Origin: Rosenbergiella nectarea
GTDB lineage: Bacteria > Pseudomonadota > Gammaproteobacteria > Enterobacterales > Enterobacteriaceae
Direction: 5' to 3'
Length of the DNA stretch: 64,000 nt
Assembly: GCF_900111105.1 (NCBI RefSeq)
Contig: NZ_FOGC01000001.1
Location: forward strand, 534,519-598,518
The notes beneath the pieces were generated by a model. It did no database searches. It saw nothing but the letters and a program-made list of their open reading frames with translations, and was not told where the DNA came from. A program made the position numbers and the translations under genes. Shown in pieces: positions 9,597 through 17,946 of the stretch (positions are counted from its first letter, which is position 1; each line of letters opens with the position of its first letter).

Positions 9597-10394
9597 CTAT
9601 CCTTTAAAGCTGTGGGCTAACTCGGGGAAAGTCCCGTCTTGCACTTGGCGCTGGTATTGGGCAACGGCGAGTGCAATCGATCCGGTTTCAGTTAAGAAGT
9701 TTTTCGCGAATTTGGGGACATAGCCAGAAGTAATGCCGATAACATCTTGCATCACTAAAATTTGACCATCGGTATCAGCCCCTGCACCAATCCCGATCAC
9801 CGGAATTGATAGTGCTTCGGTAATGCGTTTTGCCAAGGAAATCGGCACGCACTCCAGTACCAGTAGCTGCATACCCGCGGCTTCGAGGGTTAGCGCATCA
9901 TTGAGAAGTTGTTCAGCTTGTTCTTCCGTTTTACCTTGGACCTGATAGCCGCCAAAGATGTTTACCGATTGGGGGGTTAATCCTAGATGACCGCATACGG
10001 GGACTGCACGTTCAGTGAGATGACGAATGGTCTCTGCCAGCCATGCTCCCCCTTCGATCTTGACCATATTCGCACCGGCCTGCATGACGCGCGCAGCATT
10101 GTGACCGGCTTGTTCAAGGGTTGGATAGCTCATGAAGGGTAAGTCGGTAAGCAGTAAGACGTTTGGCGCACCTTGACGCACATGACGGGTATGGTAAACC
10201 ATATCATCGACGGTAACGGGAACCGTTGAGTCATGCCCTTGAATCGTCATGCCAAGGGAGTCGCCGACCAGTAATACGGGAATATCTTGCTCGGCGAACA
10301 GTCTCGCGAAGCTATAATCATACGCCGTAAGTGAGGCGAATTTTTTACCTTCAAGTTTCCACTGACGTAAATTTTTCAGGGTGATAGATGTCAT
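9597..10394 (-). CDS. panB: 3-methyl-2-oxobutanoate hydroxymethyltransferase
   Basis: PanB transfers a hydroxymethyl group from methylene-tetrahydrofolate to 2-oxoisovalerate, giving ketopantoate. The 265-residue TIM-barrel enzyme shows the metal-binding [13 protein letters not shown] and DLPFMSYPT segments and the MVKIEGG motif with the catalytic region. The start is the ATG at 10394 with AAGAG upstream. It is first in the panB-panC operon. Confidence 0.97.
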   Translation of the reverse strand: MTSITLKNLRQWKLEGKKFASLTAYDYSFARLFAEQDIPVLLVGDSLGMTIQGHDSTVPVTVDDMVYHTRHVRQGAPNVLLLTDLPFMSYPTLEQAGHNAARVMQAGANMVKIEGGAWLAETIRHLTERAVPVCGHLGLTPQSVNIFGGYQVQGKTEEQAEQLLNDALTLEAAGMQLLVLECVPISLAKRITEALSIPVIGIGAGADTDGQILVMQDVIGITSGYVPKFAKNFLTETGSIALAVAQYQRQVQDGTFPELAHSFKG

Positions 10395-10476
10395 TATAAA
10401 CTCTTGTCAAGGATGCACATGGCGCGAAGTTTACAGTAACTTGTTCTTGACTGGAATCCCTGCCGACTTTAGGCGG

Positions 10477-10956
10477 TTACCACAGGGTAATGGTTGAGCT
10501 GTCTAACGAGGCTAAGCAGCTTACTATGCTGCCCTTGTCACCAAGGGGCAGATCACCCGCTACTTCTGCTAGGGGGACGAGCATGAATGCGCGGTTGTGC
10601 ATGTCGTAATGAGGCAGTGTCAGTCGTGTGCTATTCATGTGCTGTTCGCCGAAAAGAAGTAGGTCAAGATCGAGGGTACGCGGACCCCAACGTTCGTCTT
10701 TACGTTCTCGGCCTTGTTCCCATTCGATTCGTTGGGTATGGTCTAGCAGCGCTAGAGGTGATAATTCCGTCTCCAGCACCACCACGGCGTTCAAAAAGTC
10801 AGGCTGATCTTGTGGGCCATAAGGTGGTGTTCGGTAAAAGGAGGACGTCTTGACCAGCGTTGAGGCAGGCAAGGCCGCGAGGGCGGCAATCGCCCTCTGG
10901 CACTGATCGAGTGGGTCCCGTAAATTGCTACCGAGTGCAATATAGACACGAGCCAT
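10477..10956 (-). CDS. folK: 6-hydroxymethyl-7,8-dihydropterin pyrophosphokinase
   Basis: FolK transfers pyrophosphate from ATP to 6-hydroxymethyldihydropterin in folate synthesis. The protein has 159 residues. Diagnostic motifs are YIALGSN at the N-terminus, SSFYRTPPYGPQDQPDFLNA, and the magnesium-binding block RWGPRTLDLDLLLFG. The ATG at 10956 matches the E. coli start. An in-frame ATG at 10998 would place 14 extra residues inside pcnB and is rejected. Only one base separates it from the pcnB stop, so it is co-transcribed and probably coupled. Confidence 0.95.
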   Translation of the reverse strand: MARVYIALGSNLRDPLDQCQRAIAALAALPASTLVKTSSFYRTPPYGPQDQPDFLNAVVVLETELSPLALLDHTQRIEWEQGRERKDERWGPRTLDLDLLLFGEQHMNSTRLTLPHYDMHNRAFMLVPLAEVAGDLPLGDKGSIVSCLASLDSSTITLW

Positions 10957-10957
10957 A

Positions 10958-12370
10958 TTAACTCTCGTTTCGACGTGAGGTGTTGCCTTTAGGCGCACGC
11001 TTACGCGGTCTATTGTAGCGGCGGCGCTGAGCAGGATCGCTGCCTAACTCTTGCAACATTGTCGCTTGGTCGTTCGCATTCTTAGTCTGGAATTCGGTCC
11101 ACCAATCGCTTAATCGTTGAAGCTCTGCTGAGGATTCTACCCCCGCACGCAGGACTAAAAGGTCATAGGCAGCGCGGAATTTAGGGTGTTCCATCAATTT
11201 CCAAGCGCGTTTACCGTGACGGCGAGAGATCCGCAGCTGGAGCGTCCAGATATCACGGATCATGGTAGTGAAGCGTTTAGGAATCGCTATCGCCCGACAG
11301 GCTTCATCTAACGTATCGTTCATGGCTAATGAGAAGGCTTCAAAGAAAGGCAGGCCACTCTCTTGTGCGATTTGCTGGGCTTTTTCTTGCAGCGGATACC
11401 AGTACATTACCGCAAACAGAAACGCAGGGTTGACGCGTCTATCGTTTTGGATACGGTTATCGGTATTTTTGAATACCTGTACTAGAATACGCTCCATTGG
11501 GCTGTCGCCACTCTCAGTGAAATACTGATGGACTAGCGGGAAGAGCGGCTCAAAAAGATGGTACTTACGTAATAACGGATAGGTATACTCACCGTAACCG
11601 GATTGCAGTAACTTCAATGTTTCTTCAAATAGACGTGCTGGCGGAATATTCTTTAGCAGTCCAGCAAGTTCACCAATTGGCGCAGCAGTTTCAGGTGCGA
11701 TAGTCATTCCAAGCTTCGCACTAAAACGGATGACTCGTAGCATCCGAACCGGATCTTCACGATAACGCGTTTCAGGGTGGCCAATCAGGCGAATAATGCC
11801 TTGCTCTAGGTCACTTAAACCGTTGACGTAGTCGCGCACGGTAAAGTCTGCAGCGCTGTAATACAGGCTATTGATAGTTAAATCACGGCGTTGGGCATCA
11901 TCTTCGATACTGCCGAAAATATTGTCGCGCAGTAGCATGCCGTTTTGCCCTTGTTGCGAGGTGTTGCGATCAACGCTTTCTTCCTGCTCATGATGCCCGC
12001 GAAAGGTGGCAACCTCAATGACTTCTGGGCCAAACATAACGTGTGCTAAGCGAAAACGTCTACCCACTAAACGGCAGTTGCGGAATAGCTTGCGCATCTG
12101 CTCGGGGGTGGCATTAGTGGTGATGTCGAAATCTTTAGGTTTTTTACCCAGAAGAAGGTCACGAACTCCCCCACCGACCAAGTAAGCCTCGAAACCAGAC
12201 TTATTAAGACGATGCAGTACCTTCAATGCATTATCACTAATCTCTCGACGAGAGATAGTGTGTTGATCGCGTGGAATGATCGTTATCGGCGGTGGGACAT
12301 TTTCTGCAGAGGTGCTCTCCTCGTCACGCGTAAGGATTTTTCGGCAAAAATTAGCGACTCGGGTAAAAAT
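10958..12370 (-). CDS. pcnB: Poly(A) polymerase I, initiated at an AUU codon
   Basis: PcnB adds 3' poly(A) tails that mark RNA for decay and lowers antisense RNAs controlling plasmid copy number. It has the nucleotidyltransferase motif [20 protein letters not shown], the tRNA-binding-type neck and an arginine/lysine-rich C-terminal tail. E. coli pcnB is known to start at AUU with the protein sequence [10 protein letters not shown] following; here the same codon (ATT at 12370-12368) precedes the same sequence, with GAGGTG four bases upstream. This gives 470 residues. An in-frame ATG at 12424 would add 18 hydrophobic residues and is the start an automatic caller would pick; I judge it less likely. 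folK follows immediately. Confidence 0.9.
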   Translation of the reverse strand: MFTRVANFCRKILTRDEESTSAENVPPPITIIPRDQHTISRREISDNALKVLHRLNKSGFEAYLVGGGVRDLLLGKKPKDFDITTNATPEQMRKLFRNCRLVGRRFRLAHVMFGPEVIEVATFRGHHEQEESVDRNTSQQGQNGMLLRDNIFGSIEDDAQRRDLTINSLYYSAADFTVRDYVNGLSDLEQGIIRLIGHPETRYREDPVRMLRVIRFSAKLGMTIAPETAAPIGELAGLLKNIPPARLFEETLKLLQSGYGEYTYPLLRKYHLFEPLFPLVHQYFTESGDSPMERILVQVFKNTDNRIQNDRRVNPAFLFAVMYWYPLQEKAQQIAQESGLPFFEAFSLAMNDTLDEACRAIAIPKRFTTMIRDIWTLQLRISRRHGKRAWKLMEHPKFRAAYDLLVLRAGVESSAELQRLSDWWTEFQTKNANDQATMLQELGSDPAQRRRYNRPRKRAPKGNTSRRNES

Positions 12371-12380
12371 AGTACACCTC
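12368..12380 (-). promoter_or_regulatory. Ribosome binding site and rare AUU start of pcnB
   Basis: Read on the minus strand: GAGGTG, TACT, then ATT. The strong Shine-Dalgarno combined with a weak initiation codon mirrors the translationally limited start reported for E. coli pcnB. Confidence 0.8.
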
Positions 12381-12442
12381 AACAATAAAAAGTAGATACG
12401 GTTCCAAAATGAGAGGCTCATCATAGCCTGTTGTGAATCATT

Positions 12443-13342
12443 TTAGAATGTTGTTAACACATCTGTAGTAATGAAAGTGCTATTAATTGGGATTTTTGCT
12501 CTCTGCCACTGTCGTGTTGCCTGCTGGATCAGCTGCTCGACACTGAAATCATGCCACTCATCGTCGACTTTTTGTCCTAACGCAGCGAGGGCTAATATCA
12601 GCATTCGCTGTGGCGCTTCGCGTGGGAGTGGCGGGGCATGGTTTTGCTTTGAGAGCTTACTGCCTTCCTGATTCAACGCGAGCGGAAGGTGAAGATAGTC
12701 GGGAGCATTCCATCCCAGCTGCTGAAACAGCGCAATTTGTCGCACAGTGGGTTCAATCAAATCCGCCCCTCGCACCACCTGCGTCACGCCTTGGTCGTGA
12801 TCATCTACCGTAACGGCAAGGTTATAGGCAAATAGCCCATCTCGACGATGAATTATAAAATCTTCTTGCGCTAACTGCGGATGACAGTGAACGGTTCCCC
12901 GCAACAGGTCAGTAAACTGGGTCACGGGAGATTGTTGGAACAAGCGAAGCGCTGCACCTTCTGCACGGTGATGGACATCGCGGCAGGTACCAAGATAATA
13001 ACCCCCCGATTGCTGAATCGCTTTACGGGTACAGGTGCAGTAATAACTTCGCCGGTGCGTGATTAACCACGCTAAAATTTCTCGATAACGAGCATGATGC
13101 TGTGACTGCCAAATAACCGGCCCATCCCACGCTAACCCATAGTGTTCGAGTTGTTGGAGGATCCGTTGGGAGGCTCCCGCAATCTCTCTGGGAGGATCGA
13201 TGTCCTCAATACGAACTCGCCATTGGCCGTTTTGTGAGCGCGCATCCAGATAGCTTCCTAGCGCAGCCATTAACGAACCAAAGTGAAGGTCACCGGAGGG
13301 GGAGGGCGCAAAGCGTCCAATGATAGGCGTAGAGTGAGTCAT
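12443..13342 (-). CDS. gluQ: Glutamyl-Q tRNA(Asp) synthetase
   Basis: This truncated glutamyl-tRNA synthetase paralogue activates glutamate and attaches it to the queuosine base in the anticodon of tRNA(Asp). It has 299 residues. The HIGH-like motif is [16 protein letters not shown], the KMSKS-like motif is KLSKQNHA, and the zinc site is YYCTCT with a later Cys in LGTCR. The anticodon-binding domain of true synthetases is absent, as expected. The Shine-Dalgarno is weak. dksA lies upstream in the same direction. Confidence 0.95.
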   Translation of the reverse strand: MTHSTPIIGRFAPSPSGDLHFGSLMAALGSYLDARSQNGQWRVRIEDIDPPREIAGASQRILQQLEHYGLAWDGPVIWQSQHHARYREILAWLITHRRSYYCTCTRKAIQQSGGYYLGTCRDVHHRAEGAALRLFQQSPVTQFTDLLRGTVHCHPQLAQEDFIIHRRDGLFAYNLAVTVDDHDQGVTQVVRGADLIEPTVRQIALFQQLGWNAPDYLHLPLALNQEGSKLSKQNHAPPLPREAPQRMLILALAALGQKVDDEWHDFSVEQLIQQATRQWQRAKIPINSTFITTDVLTTF

Positions 13343-13420
13343 AATGAGAGTAATCGCACAGCCACTCGCGATTAGGCGCTGCGGCCGTGCAATTAGGTAT
13401 ATCCTCGATCAGCGGTAGGG

Positions 13421-13876
13421 TTAGCCTGCCATCTGTTTTTCGCGAATTTCTGCTAATGTCTTACAATCGATACACATATCGGCAGTAGGACGAGCTTCAA
13501 GACGGCGAATGCCGATTTCTACACCACAAGCTTCACAAAAACCGAAGTCGTCATCTTCAACTTTTTTCAGCGTTTTTTCTATTTTCTTAATTAATTTGCG
13601 TTCACGATCTCGGTTACGCAGTTCCAGACTGAACTCTTCTTCTTGTGTTGCGCGATCGGCCGGGTCAGGAAAGTTAGCCGCTTCGTCTTGCATATGACTA
13701 ACGGTACGGTCTACTTCATCCCTGAGTTGATTGCGCCAAGCAACAAGAATTTTCTTGAAGTGTTCCAGCTGGGCTTCGTTCATATACTCTTCGCCCGGTT
13801 TCTCCTGATACGGCGCCACCCCAGCGATGGCGAGGATACTTAGAGACGATGTTTTACGTTTTTGCCCTTCTTGCAT
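13421..13876 (-). CDS. dksA: RNA polymerase-binding transcription factor DksA
   Basis: DksA binds the secondary channel of RNA polymerase and works with ppGpp to down-regulate rRNA promoters and activate amino-acid operons. It has 151 residues, the same as E. coli. A coiled coil spans about 33-108 with the tip residues Asp71 and Asp74 in DPADRA. The zinc-finger cysteines are 114, 117, 135 and 138. The ATG at 13876 has GGAGAAG upstream and begins MQEGQ; an upstream ATG seven codons earlier is not needed. Confidence 0.97.
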   Translation of the reverse strand: MQEGQKRKTSSLSILAIAGVAPYQEKPGEEYMNEAQLEHFKKILVAWRNQLRDEVDRTVSHMQDEAANFPDPADRATQEEEFSLELRNRDRERKLIKKIEKTLKKVEDDDFGFCEACGVEIGIRRLEARPTADMCIDCKTLAEIREKQMAG

Positions 13877-13945
13877 GTTGCTTCTCCTGGATAACACGCA
13901 CTATCGATTCCTGATTCCCACTAAGGGAAAAAAAACAGGGCGCTA

Positions 13946-13974
13946 TAAATATCAGAATCCTTGGGGGTTGGCAA
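13946..13974 (-). promoter_or_regulatory. Candidate promoter of dksA
   Basis: On the minus strand TTGCCA and TATTTA are separated by 17 bp, followed by a GC-rich stretch AGCGCCC. The -10 match is weak. Confidence 0.3.
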
Positions 13975-14058
13975 TTGCTGATAACGATGAGTTTCGCGTT
14001 ATTGATAATATGTTTCTAATTAAAGAGGAAAAACTCCTAAAAGAAAAGATTTAACCCG

Positions 14059-14763
14059 CTATTCGATGAATGGTATCGGGTCCACCAGTAACAGTTGATG
14101 GCGGCTAATCTGTGCACGATAGACAATTACCTCGACCCCTATTGCTATCGCTTCACGTAATAGCTGCGCATAGACTGGGTCAAGATGTTTGGCGGCGCTG
14201 ACTTGGTGAATTCCCGTGTGTAACACGGCAAAAAAGAGTCCTGCACGATGACCTTGTTTCACGATTGACATCAATTCTCTAAGGTGTTTCTGTCCGCGCG
14301 CCGTAACGGTATCGGGAAAATAGCCTTTTCCGTTGGCTAATAATGTGACAGATTTCACCTCAAGATAATATTTTTGATCTTTTTCATTAGACAGAACGAA
14401 GTCAATCCGGCTCTTTTCATCGCCGAATGCCACTTCTCGTTGCCAATGCGTAAACTGCGCTAGGGAGGGAACACCCTGCCGGGTGAGGAGTTCTTCCACC
14501 AGCTGATTAGCGCGTAGAGTATTAATACCGATCCAATGATGGTCAGTGGTTTGGCTAAGTTCCCAACTATAGGGGTATTTACGCGTTGTTGAGGGGGAAG
14601 TGGAGTACCAGACCGTATCTCCCGGCGTCGCACAACCCGTCATTGCACCTGTATTGGCACAGTGAATGGTGGTGATTTCTCCGCTGGGAAGACGAACATC
14701 GGCGAGAAAGCGTTTGTACCGTTTAATTAAGGTGGCAGGCTGCAGGGGGGAGGGAAATTCCAT
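14059..14763 (-). CDS. sfsA: DNA-binding sugar fermentation stimulation protein SfsA
   Basis: The protein has 234 residues, the E. coli length. It shows the conserved LIKRYKRFLADV start, the CANTGAMTGCATPGD block, and the nuclease-fold core SRIDFVLS...YYLEVKSVTL followed by FPDTVTARGQKHLREL. SfsA was described in E. coli as affecting maltose metabolism and binding DNA; its fold suggests a PD-(D/E)XK-like nuclease, but the biochemical role is uncertain. It abuts thpR with no gap, so the two are co-transcribed. dksA lies downstream. Confidence 0.93.
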   Translation of the reverse strand: MEFPSPLQPATLIKRYKRFLADVRLPSGEITTIHCANTGAMTGCATPGDTVWYSTSPSTTRKYPYSWELSQTTDHHWIGINTLRANQLVEELLTRQGVPSLAQFTHWQREVAFGDEKSRIDFVLSNEKDQKYYLEVKSVTLLANGKGYFPDTVTARGQKHLRELMSIVKQGHRAGLFFAVLHTGIHQVSAAKHLDPVYAQLLREAIAIGVEVIVYRAQISRHQLLLVDPIPFIE

Positions 14764-15321
14764 CTAATCTTGTTCTCTATCAAACAGTGGATAGTGCTGT
14801 TCTGTGTTAAGGATAACTCTGCCACGCTGGTAACGGCTACTGATTAAAGAAAAGTGCTGGCAGGTGACGGGCCACGAGAAGTCGCGTTTCGGTAAGCGGA
14901 TTGAGGTTGGCGCCTGCCTTAACAGCGTGACATGTGGATGAAAAGGGAAAGCGGGTTGCGGGCAGCCTATACGGGCTACCCTTGAGCGTAATAGATCGGC
15001 TAACTGTAAAAGTTCACGCGGGGCAGGCCGACATCCTACCCAAAGCTGTCCAGATCGAGGCCAGTAACCGGCGTCATTCAGGGTAAAGGTGAATGACGGT
15101 GAACGTAGCCCGCTAATAATAGGCTGTAGTTGAGTCAGCTGTGACGCCGTCGGAGCGTTCATCCAGGCGAGCACCATATAAAGCTGCTCTCGGGCAACCG
15201 GGATACCCGTATCTGCTGGCAGAGCGGTGGCGCGCCAATGGAGCAATTGCTCAGTGGTGCGACTGGGTAAGGTTAATGCGAAAAAGTAATTATCTGCCAC
15301 GGTAGCTGTTCGGGAAACCAC
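14764..15321 (-). CDS. thpR: RNA 2',3'-cyclic phosphodiesterase ThpR with a degraded first HxTx motif
   Basis: ThpR (formerly LigT) is a 2H phosphoesterase that opens 2',3'-cyclic phosphates and can join tRNA halves in vitro. The family uses two HxTx motifs. Here motif 2 is intact (HVTL at 130-133), but motif 1, HLTL in E. coli, reads YMVL (48-51, codons TAT ATG GTG CTC), so both His and Thr are lost. The fold is otherwise recognisable: NYFFALTLP, LLHWRA and FTFTLNDAGYW. The GTG at 15321 has AAGGAA four bases upstream and gives 185 residues, near the E. coli 176. The frame is open further up to ATGs at 15381 and 15471, which would run into hrpB. Confidence 0.85.
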   Translation of the reverse strand: MVSRTATVADNYFFALTLPSRTTEQLLHWRATALPADTGIPVAREQLYMVLAWMNAPTASQLTQLQPIISGLRSPSFTFTLNDAGYWPRSGQLWVGCRPAPRELLQLADLLRSRVARIGCPQPAFPFHPHVTLLRQAPTSIRLPKRDFSWPVTCQHFSLISSRYQRGRVILNTEQHYPLFDREQD

Positions 15322-15410
15322 AGAGTTCCTTAGGACGATAGGGGGCAAGTATCCAATACCAATTAATGCTATAGTGGCCATAGTATCATAATCCCTAAAC
15401 GGAGCGAAGA

Positions 15411-17849
15411 TTGAGCACCCTCCCGATTCACGACGTGCTTGATGAGTTAGTGCTTGCCCTCTCTCATTCACCTCAAGTTATTCTTCAGGCGCCCCCTGGT
15501 GCTGGCAAATCGACTTGGCTTCCTATACAGCTACTGCAACGTCTTCCGCTAAACGGCAAAATTATTATGTTAGAGCCAAGACGGCTTGCCGCCAAAAATG
15601 TGGCTTTCCGTCTTGCACATTATTTGGGTGAACCCCCCGGTGAGACGGTCGGTTACCGGATGCGTGCGGAGCAGTGCATTGGTAAGACGACACGGTTAGA
15701 GGTCGTTACCGAAGGTGTGCTAACACGTCGATTGCAGCAGGATCCCATGTTGGAAGATATCTCGCTGGTGATCATCGATGAGTTTCATGAACGTAGTTTA
15801 CAGGCAGATCTGGCTTTAGCGTTTATGCTGGATATTCAGCAAGGATTACGTGACGATCTTAAACTGTTGATTATGTCAGCAACCTTAGACAATCGACGGT
15901 TAGGAGAGGTGTTAACTCAAGCGCCGACCATTACCTCTGAAGGTCGACACTTTCCGGTGCAACGTTTCTATCACGGGATATCGTCTCAGGGAGTATTCTC
16001 CGTCAACCTCGCCAATAAAATCCTTGAAGTGCTGCGACACGAACAGGGCGATATGCTGGTCTTCTTACCCGGCGAGCGTGAAATTCATCAAGTGATTAGC
16101 GAGGTGGCGGCACGATGCCCGGCGGGCGTAGAATTAAGGCCCCTTTACGGAGCGTTGTCTATCGAGCAACAACAACAAGCGATCACGATATCGGCCACGG
16201 GGCAACGTAAAGTTGTTTTCGCCACCAATATTGCCGAAACCAGTCTGACTATCGAAGGGATAAGCTTAATTATCGACTCGGTTTTGGAACGTGTTTCGCT
16301 GTTTGATTTACGGGCGGGTGCTCACCGACTTAAAACCCAATATATAAGCCAGTCGTCAATGACCCAGCGGGCAGGGCGCGCTGGCCGTTTAATGCCGGGA
16401 AAATGTTGGCATTTAATTACGACAGAGCAAGCTGAACGTTTGGCCGAACAAGCCCCCCCTGAGATTTTACGGAGTGATTTAACCGGGCTGCTACTCAATG
16501 TGCTCGCTTGGGGATGCCAACATGTGACGGCGCTGCAGTGGCTGGACGAGCCATCTCAGCCTGCGCTGGCCTATGCTAGGGCACAATTACGCCAATTAGC
16601 CGCCATTGATGCGACCGGCGCATTGACGCCGAAGGGAAGGAAAATGGCCGAGCTAGGTGTTGCGCCCCGTCTAGCGGCAATGTTGATCGCAAGCGACTCA
16701 ATAAACAATAGCGAATCTACCGCGGCGATGTTGACGGCCATCATTGAGCAACCGGAACGACGCGGTGAGGGGGATTTACGCGATAACCTCGCCGCGCCAA
16801 GCGCTGGGTGGAATACTCGGGCTAGGCAGGTTTGCCGTAAGCTGGGGGTGAGCTTTACCCCTAGCCATCCCGATAAAGTCCTGCCGCTATTATTGACGGC
16901 GTTTGCTGACCGCATCGCCTATCGACGCGGGGCAACACATCGCTACCAACTGGCGGATGGTCGTGGCGCGACACTGGGCCTAGATCATCCCTTAACCCGT
17001 TATACTTGGTTGATAGCGGTACAATTACAGCTACCGGCCGACCGGCATGAGGCCCACATTCAGTTAGCTTTTCCCTTCTCGCTGGACGATATTCGACGCG
17101 AGGCGCCGCAGTTAATCACCCATCGGCACGCGCTAGAGTGGGACGAGAGTCAGGCGCAGTTCAAAGTATGGCAGCATGATGTCATTGGCGAAATCATTGT
17201 CAGCTCGCGGCCTGGTGAAAAACCCAATCCAGAGCAGTTGATTGCCGCTTATTTAGTGTGGATTAAAGACAAGGGGTTAGCGGCTTTACCCTGGGATAAG
17301 TCAGCACTCGAGCTGAGAGAAAGACTCGGTTTTGCTCAACAATGGCTACCTGAGCTCGGCTGGCCATCAGTGACCGATACCGATCTTATGGATAATCTTG
17401 AGGGGTGGCTAGGACCAGAACTTGCACACTTGCCTTCATTGGGGAATTTCTCACGGATTAATCTCTACGAAGCATTAAAAGCCCAGTTATCCTGGGAACA
17501 ATGGAAATGTCTGGAGACGGAGGTTCCCACCCACATTACGGTGCCCACGGGGAGAAAAGTGGCGATTGATTATCTTTCTCCACGCGCGCCTTTACTCTCA
17601 ATAAAAGTACAAGAGATGTATGGCCAGCAACGCCCTCTCACTCTGGCTCGTGGGCGTATTAATGTGGTGATTGAGTTATTATCCCCGGCACAGCGTCCGA
17701 TCCAAATAACGCAAGATTTAGCGGGTTTTTGGCAAGGAAGTTGGCGCGAAGTACAAAAAGAGATGAAAGGGCGCTATCCTAAACATCTGTGGCCTGACGA
17801 TCCGGCCAACACCTTACCGACGACGAGAACGAGAAAATCGTCCACGTGA
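15411..17849 (+). CDS. hrpB: ATP-dependent RNA helicase HrpB
   Basis: This DEAH-type helicase has 812 residues. Walker A is APPGAGKST near residue 30, motif II is DEFH, motif III is MSATLD, and motifs V and VI are ATNIAETSLTIEG and QRAGRAGR. It is followed by the HA2 and HrpB C-terminal domains ending KGRYPKHLWPDDPA. The cellular role of HrpB is poorly known; the related HrpA acts on collided ribosomes. The start is TTG at 15411 with GGAG upstream, giving the E. coli-like MSTLP. It is divergent from thpR with about 90 bp between. Confidence 0.95.
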   Translation: MSTLPIHDVLDELVLALSHSPQVILQAPPGAGKSTWLPIQLLQRLPLNGKIIMLEPRRLAAKNVAFRLAHYLGEPPGETVGYRMRAEQCIGKTTRLEVVTEGVLTRRLQQDPMLEDISLVIIDEFHERSLQADLALAFMLDIQQGLRDDLKLLIMSATLDNRRLGEVLTQAPTITSEGRHFPVQRFYHGISSQGVFSVNLANKILEVLRHEQGDMLVFLPGEREIHQVISEVAARCPAGVELRPLYGALSIEQQQQAITISATGQRKVVFATNIAETSLTIEGISLIIDSVLERVSLFDLRAGAHRLKTQYISQSSMTQRAGRAGRLMPGKCWHLITTEQAERLAEQAPPEILRSDLTGLLLNVLAWGCQHVTALQWLDEPSQPALAYARAQLRQLAAIDATGALTPKGRKMAELGVAPRLAAMLIASDSINNSESTAAMLTAIIEQPERRGEGDLRDNLAAPSAGWNTRARQVCRKLGVSFTPSHPDKVLPLLLTAFADRIAYRRGATHRYQLADGRGATLGLDHPLTRYTWLIAVQLQLPADRHEAHIQLAFPFSLDDIRREAPQLITHRHALEWDESQAQFKVWQHDVIGEIIVSSRPGEKPNPEQLIAAYLVWIKDKGLAALPWDKSALELRERLGFAQQWLPELGWPSVTDTDLMDNLEGWLGPELAHLPSLGNFSRINLYEALKAQLSWEQWKCLETEVPTHITVPTGRKVAIDYLSPRAPLLSIKVQEMYGQQRPLTLARGRINVVIELLSPAQRPIQITQDLAGFWQGSWREVQKEMKGRYPKHLWPDDPANTLPTTRTRKSST

Positions 17850-17946
17850 AATTTAGCAACGAATCTTTCGGAAGGTTCTGTGTTTTTAGACCTAAAATAA
17901 AGATAAAGTATGTCGCCGATTGAGGCAAAGCCTGGAGAGAGAATCC

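Noticed and set aside
13827..14054. Plus-strand open frame of 75 codons running from the dksA 5' end into the spacer before sfsA.
   Set aside because: It starts antisense inside dksA, has no ribosome site and no recognisable family, and the spacer is more simply the dksA promoter region.
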